Positions 26,357 to 35,197 of a stretch of 64,000 bases of DNA are shown one piece after another. The translations under genes and the position numbers were made by a program. Location of the stretch: positions 186,001 to 250,000 of the forward strand of contig NZ_VDFV01000001.1 of assembly GCF_006152145.1 (NCBI RefSeq), in the 5' to 3' direction. Within the stretch, counting starts at the first letter, position 1; each line of letters starts with the position of its first letter. The notes beneath the pieces were generated by a model. That model made no database searches and was not told the origin of the DNA. It saw nothing but the letters and a program-made list of their open reading frames with translations. This DNA comes from Rubellimicrobium roseum (GTDB taxonomy: Bacteria; Pseudomonadota; Alphaproteobacteria; Rhodobacterales; Rhodobacteraceae).

Positions 26357-27622
26357 ATGCGTCCGCTCCCCTTTGCCGCCACGACCGCGCTCGCGCTGTC
26401 CCTGTCCCACGCCGCCCTGGCCGCCACCCCGGCCGAGGTCGTGGACACCTATGCCGACATCGCCGAGGCCGGATACGCCGACAGCCTTTCCACCGCGCAG
26501 GAGCTTCAGGCCGCCATCGAGGCCTTCCTCGACGCGCCCTCGCCCGAGGGACTCGACGCCGCCCGCGCCGCCTGGATCGCGTCGCGCGCGCCCTACCAGC
26601 AGACCGAGGTCTTCCGCTTCGGCAACCCCATCGTGGACGACTGGGAAGGCAAGGTGAACGCCTGGCCGCTGGACGAGGGACTGATCGACTACGTCGACGC
26701 CTCCTACGGCGGCGCCACCGACGAGAACCAGCTCGCCGCGCTCAACGTCATCGCCAACCCCACCCTGTCCATCGCCGGGCAGGAGGTGGATGCCTCCACG
26801 ATCACGCCCGAGCTGATCGCGGGCACCCTCGACCAGGCGGACGGCGTCGAATCGAACGTCGCGCGCGGCTATCACGCCATCGAGTTCCTGCTCTGGGGGC
26901 AGGACCTGAACGGGCACGGACCCGGCGCGGGCGACCGGCCCTGGACCGACTACGCGCAGGGCGCGGACTGCACCAACGGCAACTGCGACCGCCGCGCCGA
27001 CTACCTCCGCGCCGCCACGCAGCTCCTCGTGGACGACCTCGCCTGGATGGCCGCGCAATGGGCCGAGGGCGGCGCCGCGCGCGAGGCGGTGACAACCGAC
27101 CCGCAGGCGGGGCTCCAGGCTATGCTGACCGGCATGGGCTCGCTCTCCTATGGCGAGCAGGCGGGCGAGCGGATGCGCCTCGGCCTCATGCTCAACGACC
27201 CCGAGGAGGAGCATGACTGCTTCTCGGACAACACCCACAACAGCCACTACTACGACGGCTTGGGCGTGCAGAACGTCTACCTGGGCCGCTATGTCCGTCC
27301 GGACGGCGGCCTCGTCGAAGGCCCGTCCCTGCGCGATCTCGTGGCCGACACCGACCCGGCGCTGGCCGAGGAAATCACGGCCAAGCTCGACACCACGGTG
27401 GCGGCGCTGGACGCGATCCGCACGGCGGCCGAGAACGGCACCGCCTACGACACGATGCTCGAGGCGGGCAACGCCGAGGGCGAGCGCCTCGTGATGGCCG
27501 GCGTGGACGGCCTCATCGACCAGACCCGCAGCTTCGAGCGGGCCATCGCGGCGCTGGGCCTCGACGCCGTCGCCTTCGAGGGCTCGGACAGCTTGGACAA
27601 CCCGGATGCCGTCTTCCAGTGA
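26357..27622 (+). CDS. Imelysin family (peptidase M75 / IrpA-like) protein
   Basis: 421 aa with a Sec signal (MRPLPFAATTALALSLSHAALA). The hallmark GxHxxE is kept as GYHAIEFLLWG, with His173 and Glu176, and NPIVDDWEGKVNAWPLDEGLIDYV matches the IrpA-like branch. Imelysins are periplasmic or surface proteins linked to iron uptake; the His/Glu pair is thought to bind metal. It is the first gene of a four-gene run (imelysin, DUF1111 di-haem protein, imelysin, DUF1513) whose members nearly touch. The 91-nt upstream gap has a TTGACA box at 26298-26303 but no good -10. Confidence 0.92.
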   Translation: MRPLPFAATTALALSLSHAALAATPAEVVDTYADIAEAGYADSLSTAQELQAAIEAFLDAPSPEGLDAARAAWIASRAPYQQTEVFRFGNPIVDDWEGKVNAWPLDEGLIDYVDASYGGATDENQLAALNVIANPTLSIAGQEVDASTITPELIAGTLDQADGVESNVARGYHAIEFLLWGQDLNGHGPGAGDRPWTDYAQGADCTNGNCDRRADYLRAATQLLVDDLAWMAAQWAEGGAAREAVTTDPQAGLQAMLTGMGSLSYGEQAGERMRLGLMLNDPEEEHDCFSDNTHNSHYYDGLGVQNVYLGRYVRPDGGLVEGPSLRDLVADTDPALAEEITAKLDTTVAALDAIRTAAENGTAYDTMLEAGNAEGERLVMAGVDGLIDQTRSFERAIAALGLDAVAFEGSDSLDNPDAVFQ

Positions 27623-27626
27623 TCGC

Positions 27627-29135
27627 ATGACGCGGGCCCTCGCCCGGCCTGCCCTCGTTCTTCCCCTGGCCCTCGCCACCGCGGCGGGGGCCTTGGGCGT
27701 TTCCGGCTGGGGCGAGCCGCACCTCGCCGCCCTGCCCCGCACGGCCGAGGAAGCGGAGCGCATCGCCGCGGTCACTGCCCTCGATCCGGGGCCGCAGCGG
27801 TTCGAGGACAAGCCCGCCGGCGCCGCCACCGTGCGCGCCCGGCCGGGTCGCGACGCCTTCTCCTTCCCGTCCGGGAACATCGAGTTCGCGCGCGAGATGG
27901 ACTTCAAGCTCGGCAACGCGCTTTTCACGCGGGAATGGGTGTCCTCGCCCTCCTCCACGCAGGCCGCCGACGGGATCGGCCCCCTGTTCAACGCCCGCGC
28001 CTGCCAGTCCTGCCATACCCGCGACGGCCGGGGCCACGCGCCCGAGGGACCGCAGGACGACGCCGTGTCGATCTTCCTGCGCCTCTCCATCCCCGACCCG
28101 GATGGCGAGACCCACGGCATCGAAGGTTTCCACCCCACCGCCCCCGACCCGACCTACGGCGGGCAGCTCCAAGACTTCGCCATCCACGGCCACGAGGCCG
28201 AGGGTCGCTTCGCCGTCACCTACGAGGAGGTCGCCGTCTCGCTCGCGGGCGGCGAGGTCGCGCACCTGCGCCGCCCGACCTACGCGGCCGCCGACCTGAC
28301 GCAGGGCGCCCTCGCCCCCGGCGCGATGCTCTCGCCGCGCGTCGCGCCCCAGATGATCGGGCTCGGACTCCTGGAGGCGATCCCCGAGGCCGACATCCTG
28401 TCCCATGCCGACGAGGAGGACGCGGACGGAGACGGAGTCTCGGGACGCCCGAACGTCGTCTGGTCGGCCGAGTTCGATCAGCCCATGCTCGGCCGCTTCG
28501 GCCACAAGGCCGGTACCGCCACCGTGCGCGAGCAGTCGGCCGCCGCCTTCTCGGGCGACATGGGGCTGTCCACCAGCCTCTTCCCAGACCCCTGGGGCGA
28601 ATGCACCGAGGCACAAGCCACCTGCCGCGCCGCGCCCGCCGGGGGCGAGCCCGAGGTGGACGACGCCTCGCTGGATCTCGTGACCTTCTACGCCCGGAAC
28701 CTCGGCGTCCCCGCCCGGCGCGGCGCGGACGACGCGCAGGTGCTGCGCGGCAAGCAGGTCTTCCACGACATCGGCTGCCAGTCCTGCCACCAGCCCGCCT
28801 TCGTCACGCACCGCCTGGAGGACCGGCCCGAGCCGTCGTTCCAGCTCGTCTGGCCCTACACCGACATGCTCCTGCACGACATGGGCGAGGGTCTGGCCGA
28901 CCACCGGCCCGAAGGGCGCGCAACGGGGACCGAATGGCGCACCGCGCCGCTCTGGGGCATCGGGCTCACGGAACAGGTGGCGGGGGTCGCGGGGTTCCTT
29001 CATGACGGTCGCGCGCGGACGCTCCTTGAAGCCGTCCTCTGGCACGGCGGCGAGGCGCAGCCCCACCGCGACGCCGTCGTGGCGCTGAGCCCCGAGGACC
29101 GCGCCGCCCTGATCCGCTTCGTGGAGAGTCTCTGA
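27627..29135 (+). CDS. Di-haem oxidoreductase family protein (DUF1111, thiol oxidoreductase-like)
   Basis: 502 aa if translation starts at the ATG 4 nt after the imelysin stop; an in-frame ATG at 27606 would add 7 residues and overlap the previous gene. An N-terminal hydrophobic signal is followed by two CxxCH haem-binding sites: CQSCH at about residues 126-130 and again at 384-388. This family (PF06537) is related to MauG/CcpA-type peroxidases and occurs with imelysins in gamma- and alphaproteobacteria. It is a periplasmic c-type cytochrome that probably changes the oxidation state of the metal handled by the imelysins. Confidence 0.9.
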   Translation: MTRALARPALVLPLALATAAGALGVSGWGEPHLAALPRTAEEAERIAAVTALDPGPQRFEDKPAGAATVRARPGRDAFSFPSGNIEFAREMDFKLGNALFTREWVSSPSSTQAADGIGPLFNARACQSCHTRDGRGHAPEGPQDDAVSIFLRLSIPDPDGETHGIEGFHPTAPDPTYGGQLQDFAIHGHEAEGRFAVTYEEVAVSLAGGEVAHLRRPTYAAADLTQGALAPGAMLSPRVAPQMIGLGLLEAIPEADILSHADEEDADGDGVSGRPNVVWSAEFDQPMLGRFGHKAGTATVREQSAAAFSGDMGLSTSLFPDPWGECTEAQATCRAAPAGGEPEVDDASLDLVTFYARNLGVPARRGADDAQVLRGKQVFHDIGCQSCHQPAFVTHRLEDRPEPSFQLVWPYTDMLLHDMGEGLADHRPEGRATGTEWRTAPLWGIGLTEQVAGVAGFLHDGRARTLLEAVLWHGGEAQPHRDAVVALSPEDRAALIRFVESL

Positions 29136-30109
29136 TGCGCCTGGCCCTGGTCCTCGCCCTTCTCGCCACCCCGGCGCTTGCCGGGGTCGAGGAGGTCACC
29201 CAGCAGCATCTCCGTCCCGGCGTGGCCGCCTTCGCCGAGGCGACTGAGGCTCTCGCGCAGGCGGCCCGGGCCGACTGCACGGCCGAAGCGCTGCGGCCCG
29301 CCTATGACGCCGCCTGGACCGCCTGGTCTCCCATCGCCGACCTCCGGCTCGGCCCGACCGAACCGGCCGCGCTCACCATCGCCTACTGGCCGGATCAGCG
29401 CGGGGCGGGAGCCAAGGCCCTGCGCGGCCTTCTCGCCTCCGACGCCCCCGCGCTCCGGGACCCTGCCGCCTTCGCCGAGGTTTCGGCTGCGGCGCGCGGC
29501 TTCCCGGCGCTCGACCGCCTGCTGGGCGACCCGGAGCTGTCCGGCTACGGGACGAACTCCCCGACCTGCACCCTCGTGCAGACCGTCACCGCCGACATGG
29601 CCGCGCAGGGGGCTGCGCTGGCCGAAGGATGGCAAGCGGAAGCCGAGGCGCTGGCCAGCGCCGGCGAGGCGGGCAATGCCCGGTATCTCACCGAGGACGA
29701 GGCCTTCCGCGCCCTCTACACCCAGATCCTCTCGGCGCTGGAGTTCACCGCGGACACTCGCCTCGGCCGCCCCCTGGGCGAACCCGGACGCCCCCGCCCC
29801 ACCCGCGCCGAATTCTGGCGCACCGGGCGCCCCCTGCCCAACGCGCTCGCCTCGGCCGAGGCGGCTGTCGCGGTGGCCCAACTCCTCGCGGAAATCCCCC
29901 TGCCCCTGACCGAGGCCGCTCTCGATCAGGTCCGCCATGCCGCCGCAGCCATCGATGATCCGACCTTCCAGAACATCGAGGACCCGACGGCCCGCCTGAA
30001 GCTCGAGATCCTTCAGCAGCGTGTCCGCGCGCTGCTCGACATCGTCGAGGCCGAGGTCGGCGCCCCGCGCGGGCTCCAGCCTGGCTTCAACAGCCGGGAC
30101 GGAGACTGA
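29135..30109 (+). CDS. Second imelysin-family protein with degenerate metal motif
   Basis: 324 aa with a short Sec signal (MRLALVLALLATPALA). Overall helical pattern and the WxxWSPIADLRLGP stretch fit the shorter imelysin branch found after DUF1111 genes. The GxHxxE motif aligns with GFPALD (residues 122-127), so the metal-binding His and Glu appear to be Pro124 and Asp127. It may therefore be structural or bind a partner rather than metal. It shares one base (TGATG) with the DUF1111 stop and one with the DUF1513 start, so the genes are translationally coupled. Confidence 0.85.
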   Translation: MRLALVLALLATPALAGVEEVTQQHLRPGVAAFAEATEALAQAARADCTAEALRPAYDAAWTAWSPIADLRLGPTEPAALTIAYWPDQRGAGAKALRGLLASDAPALRDPAAFAEVSAAARGFPALDRLLGDPELSGYGTNSPTCTLVQTVTADMAAQGAALAEGWQAEAEALASAGEAGNARYLTEDEAFRALYTQILSALEFTADTRLGRPLGEPGRPRPTRAEFWRTGRPLPNALASAEAAVAVAQLLAEIPLPLTEAALDQVRHAAAAIDDPTFQNIEDPTARLKLEILQQRVRALLDIVEAEVGAPRGLQPGFNSRDGD

Positions 30110-31179
30110 TGGCGACACGGCGCGGTTTCCTGGCGTCCCTCCTCGCCTGCGCCTCGCTCCCTGCCCTGGGCTGGGCCGACGCAGGCTCGCCCGCCGTCCT
30201 TGCCTGCGCGGGCGACCCGGACGGGGGCTACTCCCTCCATGGCCTGCGCGAGGACAGCACGGCGGCCTTCCGCCTTCCTCTTCCCGCACGCGGCCATGCC
30301 GGCTGCGGTCATCCGACCGAGGCGCTGGCCGTCGCCTTCGCCCGCCGGCCCGGCACCTATGCGCTCGTCCTCGACTGCGCGCGCGGTACGGTGCGCCACC
30401 GCCTGAGCCCGCCCGAGGGCCGCCATTTCAATGGCCACGGCACCTTCCTTGCCGAGGGCGCGGTGCTGGCCACATCCGAGCAGGCCGTGGACACCAGCGA
30501 GGGCTTCATGGGCCTCTGGGACGCCACGGACGGCTTCCGCCGGCTGGGCGAAGTGCCCACAGGAGGCCTGGGACCGCACGACCTCAAGCGCCTCGACTCG
30601 GGCCTCGTGATCGTGGCCAATGGCGGCATCGCCACGGACCCGACCGACCGGACCAGGCTCAACCTCGCCACCATGCGCCCGAACCTCGCGGTGCTGGACC
30701 CGCTGAATGGCGGGGCGCCCGAGGTGACGGAACTCACCCCCGACCTCCACCAGCTCTCGATCCGCCACCTTTCCCTGCGCGATGATGGCACCCTGGCCTT
30801 CGCGATGCAGTGGGAGGGCGAACCGGAGACGCTGGTCCCGCTTCTCGGGCTCCGCGACCCGCACGGCACGGTGACGCTGGCCGAGGCGCCCGAGCCCGAG
30901 GCCCGCCTCATGCAGGGCTACGCCGGCAGCATCGCGTGGTCGGGCGACGGCACGGAGGTCGCCATCACCTCGCCCAAGGGCGGCCGGGTCCAGCGATTCG
31001 ACGCGGGTGGAAGCTTCCTGGGCCATGTCGCGCGCCCCGAGGTCTGCGGCATCGCGCCGCTGGGCCGGGGGTTCCTGCTCAGCGACGGCCTGGGCGGGCT
31101 TCTGTCCGTCGAGGACGGCATCCCCGCCCCGCTGGGCCGAGCCGAACTGGCCTGGGACAACCACCTCGTCCGCCTCTGA
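30109..31179 (+). CDS. DUF1513 domain-containing protein, Tat-exported
   Basis: 356 aa. The N-terminus MATRRGFLASLLACASLPALG is a twin-arginine signal, so it is exported folded. The rest looks like a beta-propeller: repeated strands with GHAGCGHPTEALAVAF, GHGTFLAEGAVLATSEQ and GGLGPHDLKRL. DUF1513 is a standard partner of the imelysin/DUF1111 pair. Its function is not established; Tat export could mean cofactor or metal insertion before export. It is the last gene of the operon and ends 3 nt from the convergent cueR stop. Confidence 0.88.
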   Translation: MATRRGFLASLLACASLPALGWADAGSPAVLACAGDPDGGYSLHGLREDSTAAFRLPLPARGHAGCGHPTEALAVAFARRPGTYALVLDCARGTVRHRLSPPEGRHFNGHGTFLAEGAVLATSEQAVDTSEGFMGLWDATDGFRRLGEVPTGGLGPHDLKRLDSGLVIVANGGIATDPTDRTRLNLATMRPNLAVLDPLNGGAPEVTELTPDLHQLSIRHLSLRDDGTLAFAMQWEGEPETLVPLLGLRDPHGTVTLAEAPEPEARLMQGYAGSIAWSGDGTEVAITSPKGGRVQRFDAGGSFLGHVARPEVCGIAPLGRGFLLSDGLGGLLSVEDGIPAPLGRAELAWDNHLVRL

Positions 31180-31182
31180 CCG

Positions 31183-31644
31183 TCAGCTCCGCTGCGGTGC
31201 CCGCCCGCCCGGGCGCCCGAAGCGCGGCGGGCCGGGCGGCGGGCCCACCGGCGCGGTCTCGGTCGCCAGCTCTTCCAGGATCGGGCAGTCGGGCCGGTCG
31301 TCGCCATGGCAGCAGGCCGCCAGCCCTTCCAGCGTGGCGATCATCCCGTCGATCTCGTCGCGCTTCCGGCGCAGGTCCTCGACATGGGACAGGGCCATCG
31401 CCTTGACGGCGCTGCTCGCCCGCGTCCGGTCGCTCCAGAGCGCCAGGAGTTCCCCGATCTCCTCGACCGCGAAGCCGAGGTCGCGCGCCCGCCGGATGAA
31501 GCGGAGCCGGTGCACATCTGCCTCGCCGTAGTCGCGGTAGCCGCTCCCCCGCCGAGCCGCCTTAGGCACCAGCCCGATCTCCTCGTAGTAGCGGATCATC
31601 TTGGCACTCACGCCCGAGGCCTTGGCCGCATCCCCGATGTTCAT
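31183..31644 (-). CDS. cueR: Copper-responsive MerR-family regulator CueR
   Basis: 153 aa starting MNIGDAAKASGVSAKMIRYYEEIGL, a textbook MerR winged helix. The metal-binding loop has Cys112 and Cys120 (C-x7-C in CHGDDRPDC), the same numbers as E. coli CueR, with an extra Cys111 beside them. It senses Cu(I) and activates promoters with over-long 19-bp spacers. Two such promoters lie in the copA-copZ gap at 34169-34199 and 34236-34266. It is transcribed after copA with a 13-nt gap. The C-terminal tail (PPPGPPRFGRPGG) is unusually Pro/Gly-rich and probably disordered. Confidence 0.93.
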   Translation of the reverse strand: MNIGDAAKASGVSAKMIRYYEEIGLVPKAARRGSGYRDYGEADVHRLRFIRRARDLGFAVEEIGELLALWSDRTRASSAVKAMALSHVEDLRRKRDEIDGMIATLEGLAACCHGDDRPDCPILEELATETAPVGPPPGPPRFGRPGGRAPQRS

Positions 31645-31657
31645 GGGTATCTCCCCG

Positions 31658-34135
31658 TCAGGCCGCCGCCACGGGCCGGACCGCCCGCAGCCGCAGCGCA
31701 TTCGACAGCACGAAGACGCTCGACAGCGCCATGGCCCCCGCCGCCAGCACCGGCGACAGCAGGGTGCCGTTCACCGGATACAGCAGCCCCGCCGCCACCG
31801 GGATCAGCCCGGCGTTGTAGGCGAAGGCCCAGAACAGGTTCTGCCGGATGTTGCGGATCGTCGCGCGGCTGAGCGCGATGGCGTTCACCACGCCCCGCAA
31901 GTCGCCGCCCATCAGCACCACCTCGGCCGATTCGATGGCCACGTCCGTTCCCGTCCCGATAGCCAGGCCCACGTCCGCCTCGGCCAGCGCGGGGGCGTCG
32001 TTGATGCCGTCGCCCACGAAGGCCACGCGCCGCCCGCCCTGGCGCAGCTTGGCCAGCGCCTGGACCTTGCCCTCGGGCAGCACCTCCGGCACCACCTCGT
32101 CGATCCCGAGCCGCCGCGCCACCGCCTCGGCCGTCGCACGGTTGTCGCCGGTGATCATCGCCACCCGCAGGCCCATGTCATGCAGCGCCCGGATCGCCTC
32201 GGGCGTGGTCGCCTTGATCGGGTCCGCCACGGCGATCACCGCCGCGAGCCGCCCATCAACGGCGGCGTAAAGCGGCGTCCGCGCTTCGGCCCCGAGCCGC
32301 GCCGCCTCCGCTCCGAACGCGCCAAGATCGTGCCCGAGTCGGACCATGTAGCGGTCCGCGCCCACCTCGACCCGCCGCCCGTCCACCCGCGCCGCGACGC
32401 CATAGCCGGGGACCGCCTCGAAGCCCTCCACGGCCCCGATCCGCAGGCCCTTCACCTCCGCCGCCCGCAGGATCGCCTGCGCGATGGGATGCTCCGACCG
32501 CGCCTCGACGGCCGCGACCAGCGCCAGCACCTCGTCGGCCGCAAAGCCCGGCGCGGGGGTCAGATCGGTCAGCTCCGGCCGCCCTTCAGTCAGCGTCCCG
32601 GTCTTGTCGAGCGCCACCACCTCCACGTCGCGCAGCGTCTGCAGCGCCTCGCCCCGCCGGAACAGCACGCCCAGCTCCGCCGCGCGCCCCGTACCCACCA
32701 TGATCGAGGTCGGCGTCGCGAGCCCCATCGCGCAGGGACAGGCGATGATGAGCACTGCCACCGCGTTCACCAGCGCGAAGGTTAGCGCCGGGTCAGGCCC
32801 AAACACCAGCCAAACGAGGAAGGTCAGCGCCGCCGCGGCCATCACCGCCGGCACGAACCAGGCCGTCACCCGGTCCACCAGCGCCTGGATCGGCAGCTTG
32901 GACCCCTGCGCCTGCTCGACCATGCGGATGATCTGCGCCAGCACCGTGTCCGCGCCCACCGCCGTCGCGCGGAAGGCGAAGGCCCCCGTGCCGTTGATCG
33001 TGCCGCCCACCACGCGGGCGCCCGCGTGCTTCTCCACCGGCACCGGCTCGCCAGTGATCATCGACTCGTCCACCCAGGACGCGCCCTCGACCACCTCGCC
33101 GTCCACGGGCACCTTCTCGCCCGGCCGCACCTCCACCACATCACCCGCGCGCACGTCCGCCAACAGCACGTCCTGCGCCGCCCCGTCCCGCCGCACCCGC
33201 GCCGTGCGCGCCTGAAGCCCCACGAGCCGCTTGATCGCCTCGGACGTGCGCCCCTTGGCGCGCGCCTCCAGATAGCGGCCCAGCAGGATCAGCGTCACGA
33301 TCACCGCCGCGGCTTCAAAGTAGACGTTCACCGTGCCGGCGGGCAGCAGCCCCGGCGCGAAGGTCGCCACGACCGAGTAGCCCCAGGCTGCCGACGTCCC
33401 CACCGCCACCAGAGAGTTCATGTCGGGGGTCAGGCGCCGCAGCGCGGGCAATCCCTTGCGAAAGAACCGCAGCCCCGGCCCGAACAGCACCCCCGTCGCC
33501 AGGACGAACTGGAGCAGCCACGACACCCGCATCCCGATCGTGCCCATCACGAGGTCATGGACCGCCGGGATCAGGTGCGAGCCCATCTCCAGCACGAACA
33601 CGGGCACCGTCAGCACGCCCGCGACCAGCACCGACCGGCGCAGCGCGAGGCGCTCCCCTTCGCGCGCGGCGCGCTCGCGGTCCTCGGCCTCGACGCCCGT
33701 CTCGATCCGATGCGGCTCATAGCCCTCCTCGCGGATCGCCGCCTCCAGGTCGGACACCATCACCGCGCCCCGGGCGAAGGACACCCGCGCCCGTTCGGTG
33801 GCCAGGTTCACCGAGGCCCCCGCCACTCCCGGCACCGCCTTCAGCGCCTTCTCCACGTGCGCCACGCAGGAGGCGCAGGTCATGCCCCCGACGCCGATCT
33901 CCAGGGTGTCCTCCGGCACCGCGTAGCCCGCCTCCTCGACGGCATGGACCACGGCCGCGGGATCGGGGCGGCCGGCAAAGGCCACCTCCGCCCGCTCGGT
34001 GGCAAGGTTCACGTTCACCCCGGCCACGCCCGGCACCTTGCCGATGGCCTTCTCCACGTGCGCCACGCAGGAGGCGCAGGTCATCCCCTCCACCGGCAGG
34101 CTGATCCGGCGTTCCAGTTGGGCCACCTCGGCCAT
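31658..34135 (-). CDS. copA: Cu(I)-translocating P1B-type ATPase CopA
   Basis: 825 aa. Two N-terminal heavy-metal domains each carry GMTCASC (about residues 18-24 and 84-90). The transmembrane metal site is Cys466-Pro-Cys468, the phosphorylated aspartate is Asp510 in DKTGTLTEG, and TGDN and [10 protein letters not shown] close the P domain. These are the P1B-1 copper exporter features. It pumps cytoplasmic Cu(I) to the periplasm. It heads the copA-cueR transcript and is divergent from a CopZ-like gene, giving sensor, chaperone and pump in one locus. Confidence 0.95.
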   Translation of the reverse strand: MAEVAQLERRISLPVEGMTCASCVAHVEKAIGKVPGVAGVNVNLATERAEVAFAGRPDPAAVVHAVEEAGYAVPEDTLEIGVGGMTCASCVAHVEKALKAVPGVAGASVNLATERARVSFARGAVMVSDLEAAIREEGYEPHRIETGVEAEDRERAAREGERLALRRSVLVAGVLTVPVFVLEMGSHLIPAVHDLVMGTIGMRVSWLLQFVLATGVLFGPGLRFFRKGLPALRRLTPDMNSLVAVGTSAAWGYSVVATFAPGLLPAGTVNVYFEAAAVIVTLILLGRYLEARAKGRTSEAIKRLVGLQARTARVRRDGAAQDVLLADVRAGDVVEVRPGEKVPVDGEVVEGASWVDESMITGEPVPVEKHAGARVVGGTINGTGAFAFRATAVGADTVLAQIIRMVEQAQGSKLPIQALVDRVTAWFVPAVMAAAALTFLVWLVFGPDPALTFALVNAVAVLIIACPCAMGLATPTSIMVGTGRAAELGVLFRRGEALQTLRDVEVVALDKTGTLTEGRPELTDLTPAPGFAADEVLALVAAVEARSEHPIAQAILRAAEVKGLRIGAVEGFEAVPGYGVAARVDGRRVEVGADRYMVRLGHDLGAFGAEAARLGAEARTPLYAAVDGRLAAVIAVADPIKATTPEAIRALHDMGLRVAMITGDNRATAEAVARRLGIDEVVPEVLPEGKVQALAKLRQGGRRVAFVGDGINDAPALAEADVGLAIGTGTDVAIESAEVVLMGGDLRGVVNAIALSRATIRNIRQNLFWAFAYNAGLIPVAAGLLYPVNGTLLSPVLAAGAMALSSVFVLSNALRLRAVRPVAAA

Positions 34136-34168
34136 GGGTTCTCTCCCGATTCGGCTTCGATGTCAGGA

Positions 34169-34199
34169 CAGATAAAGTTTCCCATCATGGGAAGGTCAA
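34169..34199 (-). promoter_or_regulatory. CueR-type promoter of copA
   Basis: Minus strand: -35 TTGACC (34194-34199), 19-bp spacer, -10 TATCTG (34169-34174). The spacer holds the perfect dyad TTCCCAT-C-ATGGGAA as written on the plus strand (34179-34193). The 19-bp spacing plus central dyad is the MerR/CueR signature. Confidence 0.85.
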
Positions 34200-34235
34200 G
34201 GCCTGCGCCGCCGGAACGGATGGACCCGCTCCCCC

Positions 34236-34266
34236 TTGACCTTGCCACGGTGGGAACCCCCATCTC
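34236..34266 (+). promoter_or_regulatory. CueR-type promoter of the CopZ-like gene
   Basis: Plus strand: -35 TTGACC (34236-34241), exactly 19-bp spacer, weak -10 CATCTC (34261-34266). The dyad TTGCCAC-G-GTGGGAA (34242-34256) has one mismatch between arms. It is arranged back to back with the copA promoter, 36 bp between the two -35 boxes. Confidence 0.75.
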
Positions 34267-34297
34267 CCTGGCGAACCCCATTCCGAGGAGTCGCCCC

Positions 34298-34498
34298 ATG
34301 CTGCAGTTCCAAGTCCTCGACATGCATTGCGCCGCCTGCGTCCGGCGCGTGACCAAGGCCGTGCAGGGCATCGATCCCGCGGCCCGGATCGAAGCCGACG
34401 CGCCCGCCCGCGCTCTCCGCGTCGACAGCGCCGCCGACCCCGCCGCCCTCCTGCGGGCTCTGGAGGAGGCGGGCTACCCCGCGACACCCGCCACCTGA
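34298..34498 (+). CDS. CopZ-like heavy-metal-associated domain protein
   Basis: 66 aa, a single HMA domain with the metal motif MHCAAC (Cys11 and Cys14) and GAG-containing RBS (CCGAGGAG) upstream. Size and fold match cytoplasmic Cu(I) chaperones that deliver copper to CopA and CueR. The His at the variable position (MHC rather than MTC) is seen in CopZ variants. It diverges from copA and appears controlled by its own CueR-type promoter. A strong hairpin follows 8 nt after its stop. Confidence 0.88.
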   Translation: MLQFQVLDMHCAACVRRVTKAVQGIDPAARIEADAPARALRVDSAADPAALLRALEEAGYPATPAT

Positions 34499-34506
34499 CC
34501 GCCCAA

Positions 34507-34529
34507 GGATCGGGCACCCCGCCCGATCC
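34507..34529 (+). terminator. Hairpin after the CopZ-like gene
   Basis: Perfect 9-bp stem GGATCGGGC / GCCCGATCC with a 5-nt loop, 8 nt past the stop. There is no T-run, so termination may be incomplete or Rho-assisted. Confidence 0.6.
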
Positions 34530-34600
34530 GGTCCGAACCCGGGACGTCCGGCCGGACCTGAGCCTTGCGCCGAAGGGCCGGGCCGGGACAGATGCGGGGC

Positions 34601-35197
34601 ATGGCGGACCCCTCCCTTTCGATCCTCGTCATCGACGAGAACCGCGCCCGCGCCGCGATCATCGAGGCGGGCCTGCGCGAGGCCGGCCACAGCCATGTGA
34701 CGCTCGTCCATTCGCTGACCGGCCTGGCCCGCCGCGTCGAGGAGGCGGCGCCCGACGTCATCGTCATCGACCTCGAAAACCCCGGACGCGACATGCTGGA
34801 GCACATGTTCCAGCTTTCTCGCGCCGTGCGCCGCCCGGTGGCGATGTTCGTGGACCGATCGGACAGCGATGCCATCGCGCGGGCCGTCGAGGCCGGCGTC
34901 TCGGCCTATGTCGTGGACGGGCTTCGGCAGGAGCGCGTCAAGCCCATCCTCGACATGGCGGTCAGCCGCTTCAACGCCTACGCCCGTCTCACCCGCGAGC
35001 TGGAGGCGGCGCGCGACGAGCTGGAAGGGCGCAAGGTCGTGGACCGCGCCAAGCGCTTCCTGATGAAGCAGAAGCGCATCACCGAGGACGAGGCCTACGC
35101 CCTCCTGCGCCGGACGGCGATGAACCGGAACCGCAGGATCGTCGAGATCGCGCAAAGCCTCCTGACCGCCGCGGACCTTCTGGGAGACGACCTGTGA
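34601..35197 (+). CDS. nasT: Nitrate-responsive ANTAR antiterminator NasT
   Basis: 198 aa from MADPSLSILVIDENRARA; two earlier in-frame ATGs (34565 and 34592) would add at most 12 residues. The first ~120 residues are a receiver-like domain (VIDENRARAAIIEAGL, then VIVIDLENPGRD). After a coiled coil (LTRELEAARDELEGRK) comes the RNA-binding ANTAR domain: VDRAKRFLMKQKRITEDEAYALLRRTAMNRNRRI. NasT binds two-hairpin leader RNAs and prevents termination when nitrate or nitrite frees it from NasS. A fitting target RNA is at 36591-36690. It overlaps nasS by 4 nt. Confidence 0.93.
   Translation: MADPSLSILVIDENRARAAIIEAGLREAGHSHVTLVHSLTGLARRVEEAAPDVIVIDLENPGRDMLEHMFQLSRAVRRPVAMFVDRSDSDAIARAVEAGVSAYVVDGLRQERVKPILDMAVSRFNAYARLTRELEAARDELEGRKVVDRAKRFLMKQKRITEDEAYALLRRTAMNRNRRIVEIAQSLLTAADLLGDDL

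Noticed and set aside
27606-27626. Upstream start for the DUF1111 gene
   Set aside because: It would overlap the imelysin gene by 17 nt with no Shine-Dalgarno; the ATG at 27627 directly after the stop is simpler, though not proven.
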